The notes: generated by a model not told the origin, from the sequence alone. Shown: positions 34,305 to 50,400, numbered from the stretch's first letter. The stretch: DNA of 64,000 nt from Tigriopus japonicus (GCA_010645155.1 CM021315.1:2692643-2756642); one strand, 5' to 3'. Program-made: numbers and translations.

Positions 34305-35139
34305 CATGTGGATTGGAACCTTCTAAACCGAGAGGGGCTGAGTTCAATTAGCCACATGTACCCACGTATGACTGTACTACTTTAGGAACAAATCCGAGAA
34401 TCCCCTCAACATGCCCTTAAAAATCACCAGAGAGGGGTTTGTTTTTTATCTTTATAATGCCTTCAAGTGCCCAAGTGGTACGAGTTTTGTTTTAAACAGA
34501 AAAAAAACAAATCGATGGATTGTTTTGAATCATTTGTTGAAGTCAAAACTTCAGCTCCGTAGTCATTTTTGTGTTTTATTACCAAGCAACAATAGTTCCG
34601 TTTGTTTGTTAACACACTTGTCGATTGCAATAACGACATTATAAAGATTGTGCGGAGGATCGGAGGATCCCACAACATCTATAACAGAGTTATTCAAGGA
34701 TGACAAATCCTTTCCACAATACTTTCCTCAAATATTTTGGAAAAAAGTTAGGCTAAGTCAACGGCATATTTCGGAAAGGGCAATGAGCATTTTAGTTTGT
34801 ATTTGTCATATAGGCTGCTAAACCACATGCTCTGAACCACATTCCCACCCTCCTGTTATGTTACGAACTTTGGATCGTAACATCATTTATTTAGCACCTA
34901 TCTAAAAGGACTAATAAAACTGTTACGAAAGACGAAAAAACGACGACCAATACTAGCCACATAAAGAGAAAGAACAAAATCATACAAGCACAAAAGAAAA
35001 AAGGGGCTACCTAGTTCTTAGCCATTTTGGCAGGGCATAAGTAATGCCATTACTGTAATTAATTACATTTTTCTGTAATAATTAAAAAATGGGATTTCAT
35101 TTTGGGAAAGCTATAAATGCAATGTAATAAGGCAGGAGA

Positions 35140-35208
35140 CGTGGTTGTGGATAGCGCAGTTTATAGTAGTGTGAGAGGTCCCAGGTTCGATTCTCCTCCC
35201 CGACCTTT
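35140..35208 (+). repeat. tRNA-like SINE head
   Basis: TGGATAGCGCAG at 35148-35159 fits a pol III A box, and GGTTCGATTCT at 35184-35194 fits a B box 25 bases later. No convincing cloverleaf or anticodon arm could be drawn. It is a tRNA-derived SINE fragment, not a functional tRNA. Confidence 0.45.
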
Positions 35209-35559
35209 CTCCATGAAACTTTTAGACGCTAATTCACACCCACAAGTGGAGAATCAATTTGATACAAGACAAGAGAATGCTTATTGGAAAAGTAGATAAT
35301 GTGATGGCAGGTTTTGCTAGCCGGGCGAGGCTCAAACCCTTCGTTGTACCCCATTGTACCCAACAATCCAAACAAATAAGGGTAAAAGTTTCCAATTATT
35401 ACTCATTTGGCGAGCAAAAGATTCTGCATTTATTTTTGCTTTTGAGCCAACCCTATTGCAAAGAATGACGCTTTTCCACCATGGTTTCCAGATGGCAACT
35501 ATTTTGGGTCCCTTTAGTTGCTGACAAAGACCAAATTTTCGTAATGATTTGATAAAATC

Positions 35560-37935
35560 TATGATAAATCTGAAGAATCCCGTAGGATCGAATGAAAGTG
35601 TCGGGCGAAATCCTTACTACATGGGGGTATGTCTACTGTATATTTCTGGAAAGACTTGCATTTTAGTCATGGTCAAATGCCGAATGGAGAAGTAGAAGTG
35701 CTGATTTGCCACATCAAGGTTCTTAACTCGAACTCAAAGTTCTAAATGTATCGGCCATCCTCTTGCAGTACTTCTTCATTTGTATAAGCTCTCTAATTCA
35801 CAGGAGAGGAGTTAGATCGAGAGGTTTGTTCTCGACCCTTTTTGCTGGCGACTTCAAATTTTTTGAGTGGGAGGTTAGTCCGTATGGGTACATTCCCATT
35901 TCGAAAACGGCATCGCTTGTTTGTGATTTTGCATAATCTCTCTCAACACGTTGGTGTAGCAACCAGAGCAAGGAATGTTCTGGACTGGGCTTATTCTAAT
36001 GATCCAGTCAGATCCATTTTGCCTCTAATAGCTTGACAGATTATCACATTCTTAGGATAGGATCGACTATCATTCAAAAGTCGGGGAGCATGAGAGTTAA
36101 ACCTGCACAAAAGGTGGGTGTGGCCAAGTTTAAGTTCAAAGATGAACACTGGCCCCTTATTGTCAAAAGATTGGGAGAGCTGGATTTGATATCCACTCTG
36201 AAGCAGGAACCATCCGTAGATGAAGCCATAGATAGGCTGATTTCCATTTTACAGGAGGTTTGTCTGTCTCTATGTATTCCAGAAACGGCGCCAAAAGGTG
36301 GACGATTGTCTAGAACCCCAAAGTATAAAAAGAAGTTGCCCAAAAGGAGTTGTCAGATTTCAAATAGACTTCGACGTACTTCGAATTCATTTGTTGTAGC
36401 TGCCCCTGTTTTCTCCTACTTAATGCGTCACATCTTGGATTAGGGCAAGTTTCCCTCCTCATTGAAAGTAGCTCATTTTGTTCCAATTTTTGAGGGCGGA
36501 AATAATTATCATCCTAGTAATTATAGGCCCATGTCACTGACTTCCAGAATGGCAAAAGTTTTAGAGAAAATCATGAAGTCCAAGCTTGTTAAGTATTTTG
36601 AAGCCCATGATATCATTCCCCCTGGGCAGCATGGGTTTCGAGCCCACTTTAGTGCTGTAACCCAATGGATTTACCACATTGAGCACATCATTGAGGGGCT
36701 TGAAAGTCACAAGTCAGTTGATGTAGTCTATCTTGATTTTGCCAAGGCCTTTGATAAGGTAGATCATGGCCTTTTGATCAATCAACTTAAAGAGTTTAAG
36801 ATCCAAGGTAAAGTTCTGAATTGGATCAATTGTTTCATGAGTGAGATGGGAGCAAATAGTCAAGGTTGAAGGATCATTTAGTGGCAGGTATGATGTCAAG
36901 TCAGGTGTTCCACAAGGTTCAATCTTAGGTCCGCTCCTGTTTATTCTCTTTATTGCTCCTCTCCAGAAGTTTAGAACAAAAGCCAGTATTTCTTGGTAAG
37001 CTGATGATACAAAATTAGTTTGTGTAAGGAATAGTCAGGACTCGAAATGTTTAGTTGAGGACTTGGAGAAAGTCTACTCTTGGGTTGGTCATAGTAAAGT
37101 GGCATTGAAATTCCGCACAATGACGCATGGGACGTCAAAATTAGATGTTCTACTCAAAAAAAATGGAGGTTGTGAAATCGAGCAGGGATGAGGGATGAGA
37201 ATGTTCATGAGGGATTTAGGGGTTGTCATCCAAGATGATGGAAAGTTTGATGAGCATATCCAGTTGAAAGTGGGGAAGGCATTTCAAACGTGCGGCTGAA
37301 TCCTTTAGTTAGGGCTGTACAGTACTCAGAGAAGGTACTACGAAGGTACTACGAAGACATACGTACAGTAGTAGCTAAGTTTATAAACCCTGTGACAACT
37401 TGAGTTGTTACAGAAATTTTACGTTACCACTCGCCGTTGGTTTCATTTTCAAACGCGAAAGTATGTAAGTTGCCACAAGAAATCGTTCAAAGAAAGCTAA
37501 GCTAGTAAGCCCCGTCGAAAAACTCTGTCATAACTTTTGCCACAGGATTTCTTGTCCTAACTTATGTACTTTCGAGTTTGCAATTGAAATCAATGGCGTG
37601 TGGTAGCGAATTTTTTTTGTCACAACTCAAGTTGTCACAGGGTATATAAACTCAGCTAGTATCTTATACTGTATGTCTTCAAGAGCGTTCATGGGCTCTG
37701 TCCTAACCCAGGATTTGAGATCAGTTGTAGCGATCGTAGAGGTTTTACGTGCGTTCTGAGAGCACCTCCAAATCCAAGGGAATCGAGGCTAGTTCGAACA
37801 ATGAAGTTCTCCTCAGTGTTCTTAATCGGACTCCTTCATTGTTCAATCTTTTGCCCATTAGTCTTTGTCGGGAATATGTAGGAGCTGATCCTCAAGCACA
37901 ACGGTTCTTAAACTGGGCCCCCAAAGTGGGTCCTG
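35560..37935 (+). mobile_element. Decayed non-LTR retrotransposon (LINE), plus strand
   Basis: Endonuclease remnants appear first: VEVLICHIKVLNSNSKF, MYRPSSCS, FAGDFKFFEWE and VLDWAYSNDPV. The linker follows (36033-36443). Reverse transcriptase blocks are NYHPSNYRPMSLTSRMAKVL, HGFRAHFSAVTQWIYH, VDVVYLDFAKAFDKVDH and SGVPQGSILGPLLFILFIAP. The catalytic YADD block reads W-stop-ADDTKL, so the enzyme is dead. Several frame changes occur (near 36440 and 36850). The 3' end resumes after a nested TIR element with TPSLFNLLPISLCREYVGADPQ (37749 onwards). The overall style is that of CR1/Jockey-type LINEs. Ends are approximate. Confidence 0.75.
37353..37680. mobile_element. TIR element nested in the LINE
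   Basis: The left end GAAGACATACGTACAGTA and AAACCCTGTGACAACTTGAG are mirrored on the right by CTCAAGTTGTCACAGGGT and ACTGTATGTCTTC. The length is about 328 bases, with no coding capacity. LINE sequence occurs on both sides, so this insertion postdates the LINE. Confidence 0.75.
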
Positions 37936-38157
37936 CGATCCTCCAAAGAGGACGTGAAGGATTTTTTGAAAATTGTCAAATAGGGTGAAATTGTCAAAAT
38001 CAAATGTTAATAAATTATTTCAAATTTTGATACCAATCAGTCCTTCTTAATAATTAGTGTTGTGCCTCCAAAACAAGACCAATTTCAAAACCCTGGACCT
38101 GTTGACAGATCATAGAATGCCAATAATGAAGTGTCAGTGTCAGATTTCGAACAAATA

Positions 38158-39691
38158 CAGTGCTGGACAAAAGTTTAGCACCACTGTTGAAATGGGAGTT
38201 AGAGGGTTCAGATAATCAACATGGAAGCTGGAACTTAATATGAACATACCTAAAACTCTTCTTGTGTGAAACGAACAATTTTTTTTTTCATATACTGCTA
38301 ATACATTGGTAGTATCAGATTGATTTCATTTAGGTCAATTTTTCCTGGTCAAAAGTTTAGCAACATGGATAAAAACATGTGGTTACTTCAGAGGATTTGA
38401 GCAAATTGTGAAATCAATACTTGGTGGCAGACCCGTGTTTGCTGATGACATCAAAAATCCTATTTGGCATGGAATCCACAAGGCTCTCCAAGGTGGAAAG
38501 AGGGATGGCATCCCAAGCATCAAAAATTGCCCTTTTGAGATCCTCTTTATTGCTGTACTGGCGCCCATGGGCATACACCTTGCCTGCAAGAACTCCCCAG
38601 AGGTTTTCAATGGGATTGAGGTCCCGAGAGCATGCCGGCCATTCCAAAACTTCAATGCCTTCATCTTCGAGCCACTGCATCGTTGACCTCGCCTTGTGTA
38701 TTGGGGCATTGTCTTGCATGAAAGTCCAGTTTCGGCCACAAATCTCCCTTCCTCGATGCCTCAGGTTGGCTCCACTCAACATTCGTTGATATCCAACTGC
38801 ATTCATCCGAGTTTCAACACATTGAAGATCAAGTTTTCCAGCTCTTCCAAAAGCTCCCCAGATCATCACACTGCCACCGCCAGAGGCCCGCCGAGAAAAC
38901 ATTTCCTCTGGCAGGTTTGGGTCATGCCAGTAGTACTGGTAGCCATCTGGACCATCAAGGTTGAACTTCTTCTCGTCTGACCACAAAATCGAGTTCCACT
39001 CATCCGTCCACGTTTGAGTCCGTCTGGCAAATTCCAAACGCCTCTCCTTGTGACGGCGTGTGAGAGCTGGGCGGGTCAAACGCTTCTTCCTCTTGATCTT
39101 CTTGGCTCGGAGGAACCGTCTGATGGATCTGGGAGAAGCAGACACACCTGTATCCCGCTTGATTTCCGAAGAGCTGATGCCACTGTCCCTGCGAGTTGCA
39201 TTGATTATGGCCCTCCCATCCCTCAGAGAAATTTTCTTTGGACGACCAGGCCTCCTCTTGGTTCCATACGCCTTAGGATCATTCAGAAATCTCCCAATCG
39301 TGGTGTGGCTCCTCCCCATGGCACTTGCGATGTCCCGGTTTGACCGTCCAGAAGAAGCCATCTCAATCACTCGGCCTTTCTCAAAATCGCTCAAGGACTT
39401 GGCTCGCCCCATTGTCTTGTAGTGGGTAGGCTTAGGAAGGGTCAGCACAACTCTCAAGTTAATGAATGAGGTGATTTTCGTTCCGGTTTTAAACTTTTGA
39501 CCAGCAACTCATTTCATGCCATCAATTATTACAGGGTTCCTTCCACCAGGTTCATCCAATTCAAATAAAACTTTGTCGAATAATTGCTAATGACATGAAC
39601 ATGCTTTGACCCAAATTTTGCGAGAATTAATGCATGTTTTAGCTATCTAACTCCATTTTTGGGGGTGGTGCTAAACTTTTGTCCAGCACAG
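38158..39691 (-). mobile_element. Complete Tc1-like transposon with IR/DR termini
   Basis: The element starts CAGTGCTGGACAAAAGTTTA and ends with the complement of CTGTGCTGGACAAAAGTTTA. It is flanked by TA on each side (38156-38157 and 39692-39693). Inner copies of GGTCAAAAGTTTA occur at about 38344-38356 and, inverted, near 39489-39505. Each end therefore has two direct repeats about 200 bases apart, the IR/DR plan of Sleeping Beauty-type elements. The middles of the two arms have diverged. The transposase gene on the minus strand is uninterrupted. Confidence 0.92.
38414..39412 (-). CDS. Tc1 transposase, DD34E, full length and uninterrupted
   Basis: 332 residues from MGRAKSLSDFEKGR, a start typical of Tc1 proteins. 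The frame is open 15 codons further upstream, to 39457. The N-terminal half has two helix-turn-helix regions (SNRDIASAMGRSHTTIGRFL, then SSSEIKRDTGVSASPRSIRR) joined by a GRPKK hook. The catalytic core has ILWSDEKKFNLDGPDG (first Asp), a Gly-rich box GGGSVMIWGAFG, TFMQDNAPIHKA (second Asp) and RDLNPIENLWG (Glu). Exactly 34 residues separate the second Asp and the Glu. It cuts and pastes its own element at TA sites in the nucleus. No stop or frameshift was found, so recent activity is plausible. It ends GSATKY. Confidence 0.95.
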   Translation of the reverse strand: MGRAKSLSDFEKGRVIEMASSGRSNRDIASAMGRSHTTIGRFLNDPKAYGTKRRPGRPKKISLRDGRAIINATRRDSGISSSEIKRDTGVSASPRSIRRFLRAKKIKRKKRLTRPALTRRHKERRLEFARRTQTWTDEWNSILWSDEKKFNLDGPDGYQYYWHDPNLPEEMFSRRASGGGSVMIWGAFGRAGKLDLQCVETRMNAVGYQRMLSGANLRHRGREICGRNWTFMQDNAPIHKARSTMQWLEDEGIEVLEWPACSRDLNPIENLWGVLAGKVYAHGRQYSNKEDLKRAIFDAWDAIPLSTLESLVDSMPNRIFDVISKHGSATKY

Positions 39692-39730
39692 TATATTTGG
39701 AAAAGGCAAGTGTCAGCAACCAATAGCCTA

Positions 39731-40040
39731 TGGACCCAAACTGTCTGCCGATCTAGGAGATGACGTCATACCCCCATTTATATTGCCACAAGGTGAGAGC
39801 ATAAATTACCTGAACTTAACTTATACTTAACCAAACCTAAAAAAATGGAACCTAAACTTACCTAAAATTATGGAGAAAACAACTTACCCCTTGCAGATTC
39901 CTAACTCAAAAATGTTGTTACCAAAATGTTGCAAAAATGCCACCACAATGTAGTCAATATTGCAGGAATCTTTTAGTTATGTAGTGCTGCAGGGAGTTCT
40001 CAATGAGTCATCTCCTAGATCGGAAGACAGTTGGCTCCCA
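39731..40040. mobile_element. 310-bp MITE with TA target duplication
   Basis: The left TIR TGGACCCAAACTGTCTGCCG then ATCTAGGAGATGACG pairs with the right TIR CATCTCCTAGATCGGAAGAC then AGTTGGCTCCCA. TA flanks both ends (39729-39730 and 40041-40042). It has no coding capacity. Confidence 0.75.
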
Positions 40041-40274
40041 TACTCCTTCTCTAGCCCGCCCACCCACACAAGGGTCTGGACGTGTATTTCATGGCAGATT
40101 TCGGATTTTTTAAGACGATTTCGACTTTTATTGGGTCACATGGGGCTGTCAAAGAAGCTCAAAATGGCGAGCCGATGCGCCAACCACACTAATGAAGTGC
40201 TTGGGCGTTTAAATTGTGACCCTTAGTACCTATCACTTTCAGTTGGTGGGCCCTTGATCATACTAGGTTGGAAA

Positions 40275-40547
40275 TTAATTGGCCTTGTCACAAAATATCT
40301 TATAAACCACTGGAAGAAAAGTTGACAGAGTACAATAACCCCTTGAACTGCAACCAATCCATGAGGCTTTTTTCCGAGAAAATCCTGGAAATCTTTGGTG
40401 CCACTCAAGGCGCGCAAGTGGCAAATTGAAATATAAGGATCCTCCCCTTTGTTTTCTAAAAGTATAATGATTGAGAACAGGAGGTGCTTGATTGATTAGA
40501 CAACTGTATAGGAATTTCAATCGTTTAAATTCATTCAATGTTAACAT
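40275..40547 (-). pseudogene. Possible LINE C-terminal relic
   Basis: The minus-strand frame reads FKRLKFLYSCLINQAPPVL, then SLYFNLPLARLEWHQRFPGF and a W...CTLSTFLPVVYKIF ending. The order 'mRxRYxxxLYxxLNxxxP ... WNxLPxxxRxxxSLxTFKxxL' is common at the C-termini of non-LTR polyproteins. The match is by pattern only. Confidence 0.3.
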
Positions 40548-42684
40548 TACTTTTGGAACTCCATTGGTAGTACTTGTAAGAGAAATAAATTCGTGGCAAT
40601 GTTTTGTTGAACTATAAGAGTTTTAAACATTTAGATCATTGCTGCGAAGGTATTTCTAATGATCTACCGTATATTTGTTGGAGAAGGTACATCCAATTCT
40701 AGTATTTTTGGTCTTACAACGCCATCTTTTGTATTTTGAAAAACTGTAACAGAGAAATGAGTTTGTTTTAAGAAAATGACATGCAAAAACAATTGTTATT
40801 TATTTTCAGTTTGTCGAAAAAGTTTGAAAAAGCTTTTAGAATTTACTTGTATGGTTTGATTTAGTGCCAATAAAATTTGAGGTGAAAGAGATTTTAGAGA
40901 GGTGAAAGAGATTTTAGAGGTCAAATATGTAAGTTTTCGATATTGTGATCCCCTGGACTTAAAAAGCAAATGACGCAATGGGCCCCAAAAAGGGCGTACC
41001 CCAAAAGCGGTAGATTTGGCGACAGTGCAATATATGGAAGCACTTGTTACAATCGCATGTAATTACACATTACATATGCATTTCAAAATAATGCGTGAGA
41101 TACAGTTGTGCCTAAATAAGTAAAAAGAAAGGGTTTTTCATGGAACAAAGTTGAATTTATCAAAAGGGCCAAAAAGTAAAAAAAAATCATCCATTTTTAA
41201 ATTTTTTATTCTTGCTCTAGAAATGACTGATGTTATCCATCTTAGTCGAAAAAACATGTAAAGACGAGTAAGTGTAAGGTGTGTTTTTGATGTTGTTTAT
41301 GTATTTAAAAGCAACTGAACAAGTTGCAGTGATAGAGTGTAAAACGAAGTGAGAATCCCAAATAAGATAAGTTGCATAATAAGATATTGTTAATCCCATC
41401 TTATTTGTCACTGAATGGAGAAACAAGAATCATTCATGTTCACGTTATGGAGAGTTGGTAATACGGTATTGTAACTGAGATGGCTCACATTGGCAAATCC
41501 ATCAAATAACCCAACACCAATGTTAAACGGCCACATATTCCTAGTCGTGAGCTATGGAACCAAGTATTTAGAAATCTTAGTTGACACAAGTGAAATGGGC
41601 CATTTTGAAACATGAGGTTAATATGAGTTATGCTCATCTTTTAGCAGTCTCATACTGGTTGTCTTGTATATTCAATCAATCAAAGTTTTGACACGATATT
41701 TTTCGAGAACCGATTTTGATTTTTTTGGGACTATAACCGAAATCAATCACTTGGAAGTGAATTGAAATTGGTATCCAATCTTCCGGTACCAAAAGCTAAA
41801 CTTTATGTTCCATGGAACAAAGGCTGTTCGCTTAATTAAGAGAAATGTTGTGTGCCCCAAGCGGTGCGGTGGAAGTAAAAATACAGACAATATACAAACT
41901 ATTCTCGGATTTAGCCTCAGAGCATGTTTTACGTTATGGTGGGTTCATTCAAGAAGTGCAGCGAATGTACCGAGTCTCTACTCTTGCAAAGGACCTTAAT
42001 TTTTTTTTTCTCGCACTATGTTTCTTGGTGCCTCAAAACAACATCAAATAGTTTGGTAGACTCGTTGGAACAACTTTGTGCAAAGGTACGAGAGATAAAA
42101 AAAAATAAACACCAGAGAACAAAACTTGTTGTCATTCATTCTATCAAAATATTACCGAAGCTGTAGGATTGTAAATCACTTGATTGATCATGCCACAATC
42201 CGAAAATAATTGCTGCAATCATAAAGCTCGTCAAAAATCAAGGGCTCTCAAGTGGAATACAATAAGCGCAAGCTATGCATTGGATTGGCTTGTGGCTTGT
42301 GGATGGGGATCTAAAACTTGCTTAGCCACTTCAGTAAGCCAAGGAAGCCTTCAATCATTTTTTGACCAAGAACCCTTTCCAAGGTAAGCCTATGAAGACG
42401 CTTTGGTTATTAAATTTTCCCTGAGGAGATCCCCAACAAGCCCTGCCACTTAACTCTTCTTGCGAAGCTGCCCCACGATGGTATTGTGTTTAGAAATTAA
42501 AAACTTGAGCCTAAATCTTCTTTGTCCTTAAAACATTTTTAGCATTTGACTGGATCCGTTTTGAAGCATACGTAGACTTGTTTCATATTGGACAAATATA
42601 ATTATCTTTCGGATGACAATAACAAACTTTTAAACATTGTTATCACTTCAGATCCGATAGCGATGGTTATGAAATCAGGCACAT
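40548..42684. other. Spacer upstream of alpha-amylase
   Basis: AT-rich DNA with no recognised gene or complete element. The open frames at 41805-42166 overlap each other and have no domain signature. Proximal promoter elements of the amylase lie at the right end. Confidence 0.5.
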
Positions 42685-42690
42685 TATAAG
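42685..42690 (+). promoter_or_regulatory. TATA-like box of the alpha-amylase gene
   Basis: TATAAG lies 51 bases upstream of the amylase ATG. Initiation about 30 bases downstream would leave a 5' UTR of only about 20 bases, as in insect amylase genes. Confidence 0.5.
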
Positions 42691-42735
42691 AAGGCTGAGA
42701 AGTCAATCCTCCATAGATTGATCCTCTGAACAATC

Positions 42736-46291
<3,556 letters not shown>

Positions 46292-47100
46292 TATAGTTTC
46301 CCTTTGAATCTTTTAATCCTTGCCTATGGCCGTTTTATTCATTGAAGCTTACAGAGAAAAAAAGAATGTTTCCTAGGAGTTTTTGCTTCAGCTTTAACTT
46401 TTTGTCTTTGTGTAATTTGAGCGTGCGGCTTGATAATGTTAAATTATTTGCTCAGCAAGTTGTGAGTGCGCTTTTGTTGGAAAAGGGCAATCACATATTC
46501 TAAAACTACGGTCACTTGGTGATTATTATTCTCGGGGACAGAGAATTACGGAATCAACTTTATAACTATGTATGGCTAATATTTATCAGAGGTGCAATCT
46601 CTCAAAAGAGCGGAAATTGGCCAAATCAAAGTGGCACAGCGAACTCTCCTTTAAATAGGTGTCAAATTCAGAGTCAATTCAAGAGTTCTCCACTAGAGAC
46701 TTTAAGGATAATTTTTGTCAAGTTTTATGTAAAAACAATAGCAAATATTTGAAAAACTGTTCGAGCTTGAAAAATATTTCGGGCAACGTAATTTATGATT
46801 GGAGTCTTGCACGAGTGATAAAGCATAAGTGTGATACCCCTGACACTGTATTCGACTTTGATTCTCAAACATTTGACTGAATGCCTGGTTGTAAGAAAAA
46901 AGGGTCCCACTAAACTGATGATAACGAGTACTGATGCGATTCAAACAATTATTTTTGGCCAAGTCTTGTCACATAGACTTTTTTTGGGTCAAAACCATTG
47001 TGTTAAAACACAGATTGATTTCCAGTGAACAAAGATGTAAAATTTAATAACATGTAAAAACCAGCAACACTTTTTGTTTGATCGCATCACTAATAACGAG

Positions 47101-47488
47101 GCAAATCGGCCACGGCAAAAAAAATATTAGGGGTATTTGGTCGCAGAAAAAGGGTAATGCAGGAAAACGGTCACCAAATCGGATTGCAATATAAAAAAGT
47201 CTCACTTCTCAAACGTTCTTATCACAAAAAAATCAAATTATCACACTTTCAATGCACTCACTCTCTGAAAAGCCTACAGGTCCATTACCCTAAGCAAAGA
47301 TTTGATGCAAGCAAGTGCTCCTGCTCATTTCCCCTCATTCTGGAATTTCATTTTGTGAAAATGAATTGCTGCTCTGAGATTAACTTTCTTGTGACTTTTT
47401 TCATCGTAACGTTTGTCCTGACAGCTTTTTCACGTGACTGATTTACTGGTCGAGCTTTTTTTGCAATGCCTTTTTACGCTATTTACTG
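47101..47488. mobile_element. Foldback element with GGTCAC-type arms, copy 2 (degenerate)
   Basis: The left arm has GCAAATCGGCCACGGCAAAA, TTTGGTCGCAGAAAAAGGGT and GAAAACGGTCACC. The right arm has complements such as CTTGTGACTTTTTTC, AGCTTTTTCACGTGACTG and GGTCGAGCTTTTTTTGCAA. The same style of short degenerate units as 27595-28055. Confidence 0.4.
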
Positions 47489-50400
47489 CACACCGACTAA
47501 CCAATTCAGCTCTGCGTGGTAGAACAAGGTTTAAAGCCTTTCTACATCAGGAGTCAGCAACCAGTGGACCTCCAGATGATTTCTGGTAGGGCGCAGAGTT
47601 GTCACGAAAATCTAAAATGAGGATAAAAAAGTAGTTATGGGATGACCGATATCATATGATGCATCGGGTATTAAGCGTAAAGTTAAGAAGCAAACACTCG
47701 CAACCTTCAGCTTGCTCGAATTTTAGTTCTACACTAGATAGAAAAGTCACTCCGGTTAGGTCAATGCCGATTTGCTTGAGTACATTTCATCAGTCTGCTA
47801 GCAAGGGTGCCAAGAACTGGTGGAAAAATCCAAACTTTCAATCTTTCTCACTCGAGGTTGCTAGCTTTAGGATTGTCATCACCCCCTTTGTGGTACATCA
47901 TCTTGCCAAATCACGAAATCAATTTCTCTTTGAATAACGCCCATGATCCAAAGTCAAATAAGACAAGGGTGCCATTTACGTTCACCTTCAGAAGAAATCC
48001 TGTTTCCTCATTGCATTCAACAGACAAATGACAGACCCTGAAGGCGAATTGGCAGACCTAGTTGGGCGACCTACCGTGAAAATCATTGAGGATCGGATTG
48101 TTTCCATCACAAGTGCCAAGTCACTTGATTCTCCAGAGTCAAGTTATTTTTGCTGGTACGGGGACTCATCATAAGGGCCCGGATTTTTAATTGGTAAAAC
48201 GGCAAAGGTTGATTTTTTTTTTGTCGGCTTTTGTCTGTGTACAAAATAGTTCGTATATTCCTTGAAAATACCGAAGTAGTTGGGCCAAAGGCATGATAGT
48301 TTATTAGATTGGCTAAATTAGGGCTTTTGTGCCCCAACATTATTTTGCGGCATAATTTGAATATCTGCTGGCTTTTTGTCAAAAAATATTTTTCATGAAA
48401 AAATTTCTTCTCAGTAGGATTCTTTAAAAAAAAGAAAAATCGGCAGGATTCAACAAAAAATTTAAAAAAAACCTCAAATTTCCAAACTAGTAGGGAGATT
48501 TTAAATTTATTCTTAAAATTCATAAAATATGACAAAAGCACACCAATCACCAAAATAGTAAGAAATCTCTCGAAGACACAAAATACCTAAAAATGTTCAA
48601 AAATATGAAGATAGGACTTACAAGTTCTAGTTAAAATTTATTTTTCCGCTCTCCATTCATTTTGTGTTGCTCTTTTTCGAGCAAATCACTTGAATATGCG
48701 ATTTTGCTAATGACTCCCTGAAATAGCAAATTCCGGGTATAAATCCTGTAAATAAATGTGCTCAATTGCTAACATCTCACCCATAGTGAAAGCAAGTTGA
48801 ATCATTGGTTGGGGTGCAGATTTCAGGCAAACTAGATTTTATGCCAAAGACACACGTTTATTTGCTATTTCCTGTTAATTTGCCATTTTTGTGCAAATAA
48901 ATCCAAAAATTGTCAACTTTTGCCAAATGAATAAAGATTGTCTGTTTTGGGCAATGTAAATATTTTTGGGGCAGAAAAAATCAAATATAAATTTTATGCA
49001 GCAACGTTGATTTTTAACTTTCTTTCCACGGAATCCCATTCCTTAGAGCGTTAATAAAAGATCGGCAACCCAAGCAAAAATTGTCTTTTTGGGCAAAAAA
49101 AATAAGAAAAGACATTCTTACCCAAAAGTGCAAAGAAGTGTGTCCACAAATCAGGTTTTGTTAGATCATTGGACACGATTATTAACAATCTTGAACAAAA
49201 ATATATGAGACAATAAAAACAATCTTTAAAACATTAATTCTGAAAGATTAAAATACGTCACTAGAAAAAAATGTTTCCATCAAGAACAGTTGATACAATC
49301 GAGTGTGGCATTAAAAACCACGTCCTGTCAACTAGGTTTAAATCTGACCACAAATGGAGCTAAGATCAATTGGTTCAAACCGACATTTTGCAGGCCTGAA
49401 TGCCTTCCATTTTATTGTTAGTGAAATTTTATGCCCTCTTGATGAATTTTGTGACCAGCTTAGCCTTATTTTTTGGTGTCTATTTGTCATTTTATTTGCC
49501 ATTTTCGACGTGGTTTTTGCCTTTTCTTGGGCAATATATTTTATTTGCCAGAAATCTGTGTCTTTGGTCTGCTCGTTCCTGTGACACAATGCATGATTGT
49601 TCTAGTGATTTCTCATTGTTTATATAAACATGTTTCTCTGAAAAAAGCATTCCGGACAGTTATAACTACATGTAGATACCACCCTGAGATAGATATTGGC
49701 AAACGTAGGCTAATACACATAGCCGATGGTTCACGCTGGTGATTGGCATTCAGTTGAACATTCAGTTGATTCTAACGAAATTCTATTACAAACCATAGTA
49801 CTTCTTGTAGTAATGTGACTTGGTACTTGTGTAAGCTTTTTTGCACAAGGTCTTAAGCTGGGGTTACCAATTTCCTTTATGAAATTGCATTCCCCTCCGT
49901 CTAAAAGTCTTCATAGACCGATTTTTTTCCCCGGCAAAGCAATATAAATGTTTAGGTGAATAATGCACACAATGATTTGAAAGTCACTTAATTTCGGTTT
50001 AGTTTCAATTGAGCCCTTTTTCAGCCTAGACGTTCTAGTTTGGGTTAAGAGCCCTTTTGGTTCACTCCTTTCCTTCCAACTCAAGAACAAACCAGTTTGG
50101 GTTCATGAGATGGCATTGCAAAAAACAGTTTGGAGTGCAACCAAGGGGAATGACAAAAATTAAATCATCATAGCAATTACGATACATTTAGATTTTTTTG
50201 CTTCCCTTTTCAAAGACTGCCTGGTAGAGCACAATTATGATAGCATTAGAATCTGAAATCAAAATATTATTTCATTTGGCTGAAAGTGCAAATAAACGCT
50301 GAGAAAAAGACATGGTATTGATATAAGCACAGTTTTCCCTTTTTAAGGTGTAATTCTAATTTGAAAGTGAAGCAACGAAAAGTCTCCTTTGCCTCCCTTT

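Noticed and set aside
38421..39422. Plus-strand open frames across the Tc1 element
   Set aside because: Shadows of the intact transposase on the minus strand.
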